From Planctomycetota bacterium (GTDB taxonomy: Bacteria > Planctomycetota > Phycisphaerae > Phycisphaerales > SM1A02), in the NCBI GenBank assembly GCA_027295365.1, contig JAPULD010000011.1, positions 1 through 7,691 on the forward strand: DNA of 7,691 bases, in the 5' to 3' direction. Within the stretch, counting starts at the first letter, position 1, and each line of letters starts with the position of its first letter. Below the pieces are notes generated by a model. It did no database searches. It saw only the letters and a program-made list of their open reading frames with translations, and had not been told where the DNA came from. Shown in pieces: positions 6,194 through 7,691 of the stretch. The translations under genes were made by a program, and so were the position numbers.

Positions 6194-7691
6194 ATGTGTG
6201 GCATTGGCGGCATTCTCTGCAAGAGCGGCAACCCCATTCCCGATGAATGGCTCGACGCGATCGACGCGCGCATCGTGCACCGGGGTCCAGACAAAGCAGG
6301 TCGGTTTCGTGATCGCGTGGAACACGAGACTCCCGATGGTGTCATCGTCACCGAGATCGCCCTCGTGCATCGAAGGCTCTCCATCATCGATCTCGAATCT
6401 CCCGAGCAGCCCATGATCTCCAAGCAGGGGCGCGACAAGTCCGAAGGACTGCTCGCCCTCGTCTTCAATGGCTGCATCTACAACCATCGTGAACTGCGTC
6501 AGGAACTCGAAGCCGAGGGCCACGTTTTCACGACCGATCACAGCGACACTGAAGTGCTCATCCACGGCTATCGCCAGTGGCATCACGAACTCAACGAACA
6601 CCTCGAAGGCATGTTCGCCTACGCGATCTGGGATCGCACCCGCGGTTCGCTCATGCTGGGGCGCGACTGGTTTGGCGAGAAACCGTTCTACATGCGTTGG
6701 GGCATCAACGACGATCAGGCCACCGTGGCCTTCGCCAGCGACGCGAAATGCCTGGCCACCCTGGATGGATGTAAGCCAGTCTCCCGCCGACTGCACTGGG
6801 TCGAGCAATACCTGCAGCTTGGCTACAACCATGCGGGTCAGACAATCTACGATCGCGCTGGGGTGCAGCAGGTCGAACCCAACATCGTCGATCTGAACGC
6901 AGAGTTGATCCCGGCCAAGCAAAGGCTGGAAACACCCCTCGATGATTTCGAGACGCTGATCGAGAACGCGGTCAAGACGAGGCTCGAAGCCGATGTCCCC
7001 CTGGGCTGCTTTCTCAGTGGAGGCGTCGATTCCTCGCTCATCGCCCACTTCGCCAAGAAGCACAAACCAGACCTGCGCACGTTCTGTGTAAAAATGCCCG
7101 ATGTTCGCTACGACGAATCGGAGCACGCGCAATTCGTCGCCGACCATCTGGGGACTGATCACACCACCCTCGAACCCTCCATCGATCCGGCCAACGACCT
7201 GATCAGGCTCATCGACATCCTGGGTCAGCCCTTTGGCGACTCCTCCATCCTTCCCACCTATTGGGTCAGCAAGGCGGCCCGCGAACACGTCAAGGTTGCC
7301 ATTTCGGGGGATGGGGGCGATGAACTTTTTCTGGGGTACGATCGCTACATGCACGCCCGCGCCTTGATGCGTCATCGTCGCGTGCTCAAATGGATACCCC
7401 GCTGGTTTGGTCGCAGCGCTCACCCCAAGACCAAGCGTCACAAGCTGGGGCGGCTCGGGGTCATGGCCCGCGACCTTCCTGCGCTGGGCATTCTCACCAT
7501 GGAGTCCATTTTCAACCAGGAGCAGATCAAGCTCCTGCTGGGGCGAAGGCCCAACGATCCCGTCGAGCACATGCCGGGGTGGGATGCGATGCAGGCCTTG
7601 AGGCGTTACGACTTGTGCAATTACCTGCCCGACGATCTGCTGTGCAAGGTGGACACCGCGTCGATGAGCGTCGCGCTGGAAGTGAGGGCGC
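6194..7691 (+). CDS. asnB: Asparagine synthetase, glutamine-hydrolysing (3' end missing)
   Basis: 499 codons of a class II (Ntn) amidotransferase, open to the window edge; full family members of this kind are about 600-650 aa. The enzyme converts aspartate, glutamine and ATP to asparagine and glutamate in the cytoplasm. The glutaminase domain (about 1-210) has nucleophile Cys2 in MCGIGG, HRGPD (29-33), RLSIID (61-66), NGCIYN (92-97), SDTEV (117-121) and RDWFGEKPFY (157-166). The synthetase domain has the ATP P-loop SGGVDSS (275-281), GQPFGDSS (344-351), SGDGGDELF (371-379), and KVDTASMSVALEVRA (485-499) at the edge. The start is fixed because Cys2 must directly follow the initiator Met. Odd: the usual NGEIYN Glu, a glutamine ligand in E. 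coli AsnB, is Cys94. No ribosome binding site precedes the gene. A biosynthetic-cluster AsnB paralogue is possible, but the neighbours look like housekeeping. Confidence 0.93.
   Translation, partial: MCGIGGILCKSGNPIPDEWLDAIDARIVHRGPDKAGRFRDRVEHETPDGVIVTEIALVHRRLSIIDLESPEQPMISKQGRDKSEGLLALVFNGCIYNHRELRQELEAEGHVFTTDHSDTEVLIHGYRQWHHELNEHLEGMFAYAIWDRTRGSLMLGRDWFGEKPFYMRWGINDDQATVAFASDAKCLATLDGCKPVSRRLHWVEQYLQLGYNHAGQTIYDRAGVQQVEPNIVDLNAELIPAKQRLETPLDDFETLIENAVKTRLEADVPLGCFLSGGVDSSLIAHFAKKHKPDLRTFCVKMPDVRYDESEHAQFVADHLGTDHTTLEPSIDPANDLIRLIDILGQPFGDSSILPTYWVSKAAREHVKVAISGDGGDELFLGYDRYMHARALMRHRRVLKWIPRWFGRSAHPKTKRHKLGRLGVMARDLPALGILTMESIFNQEQIKLLLGRRPNDPVEHMPGWDAMQALRRYDLCNYLPDDLLCKVDTASMSVALEVRA

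Noticed and set aside
6158..7570. 470-codon open frame on the minus strand
   Set aside because: It is a shadow antisense to asnB, whose plus-strand frame has all the asparagine synthetase motifs.

Overview
The window is about 7.7 kb of moderately GC-rich bacterial chromosome carrying five protein genes, one of them cut off by the right edge. Nothing looks mobile: there is no transposase, integrase, CRISPR array, tRNA or rRNA. The gene set (an LpxB-type lipid A glycosyltransferase, a bacterial-type aspartyl-tRNA synthetase and a class II asparagine synthetase) indicates a Gram-negative-type bacterium with an outer membrane. The character of the proteins (lysine-rich divergent LpxB, YRDQ-type AspRS anticodon loop, NGCIYN asparagine synthetase, TPR-hydrolase fusion) makes me lean towards Planctomycetota, perhaps Phycisphaerae. 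That is an inference from sequence flavour, not a search result.

Layout. At the left edge is a short region with telomere-like C-runs (G-runs on the minus strand), ending exactly at the stop of a minus-strand lpxB-like gene (97-1308). A 141-bp divergent intergenic region with a perfect 10-bp palindrome separates it from four plus-strand genes. These are a membrane-anchored or secreted GH113-like TIM-barrel protein (1450-2640), aspS with a GTG start (2811-4592), a membrane-anchored TPR plus alpha/beta-hydrolase protein (4782-6077) closed by a strong intrinsic terminator (6107-6140), and the first 499 codons of an asparagine synthetase, asnB (6194 to the window end).

How the genes relate. aspS and asnB both draw on aspartate, for Asp-tRNA and asparagine respectively, but a terminator and a likely separate promoter part them. 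LpxB belongs to the outer-membrane lipid A pathway. The GH113-like and TPR-hydrolase proteins are predicted envelope-facing enzymes of unknown substrate. I see no evidence for one multi-gene system. The most notable observations are: two genes without a Shine-Dalgarno sequence but with a -10-like hexamer exactly 6 nt before ATG (possible leaderless mRNAs); replacement of the glutamine-binding Glu by Cys in AsnB; a Glu-to-His change in the nucleotide-sugar site of LpxB; an unusual AspRS anticodon loop; G-runs abutting the lpxB stop; and a roughly four-fold excess of GATC.
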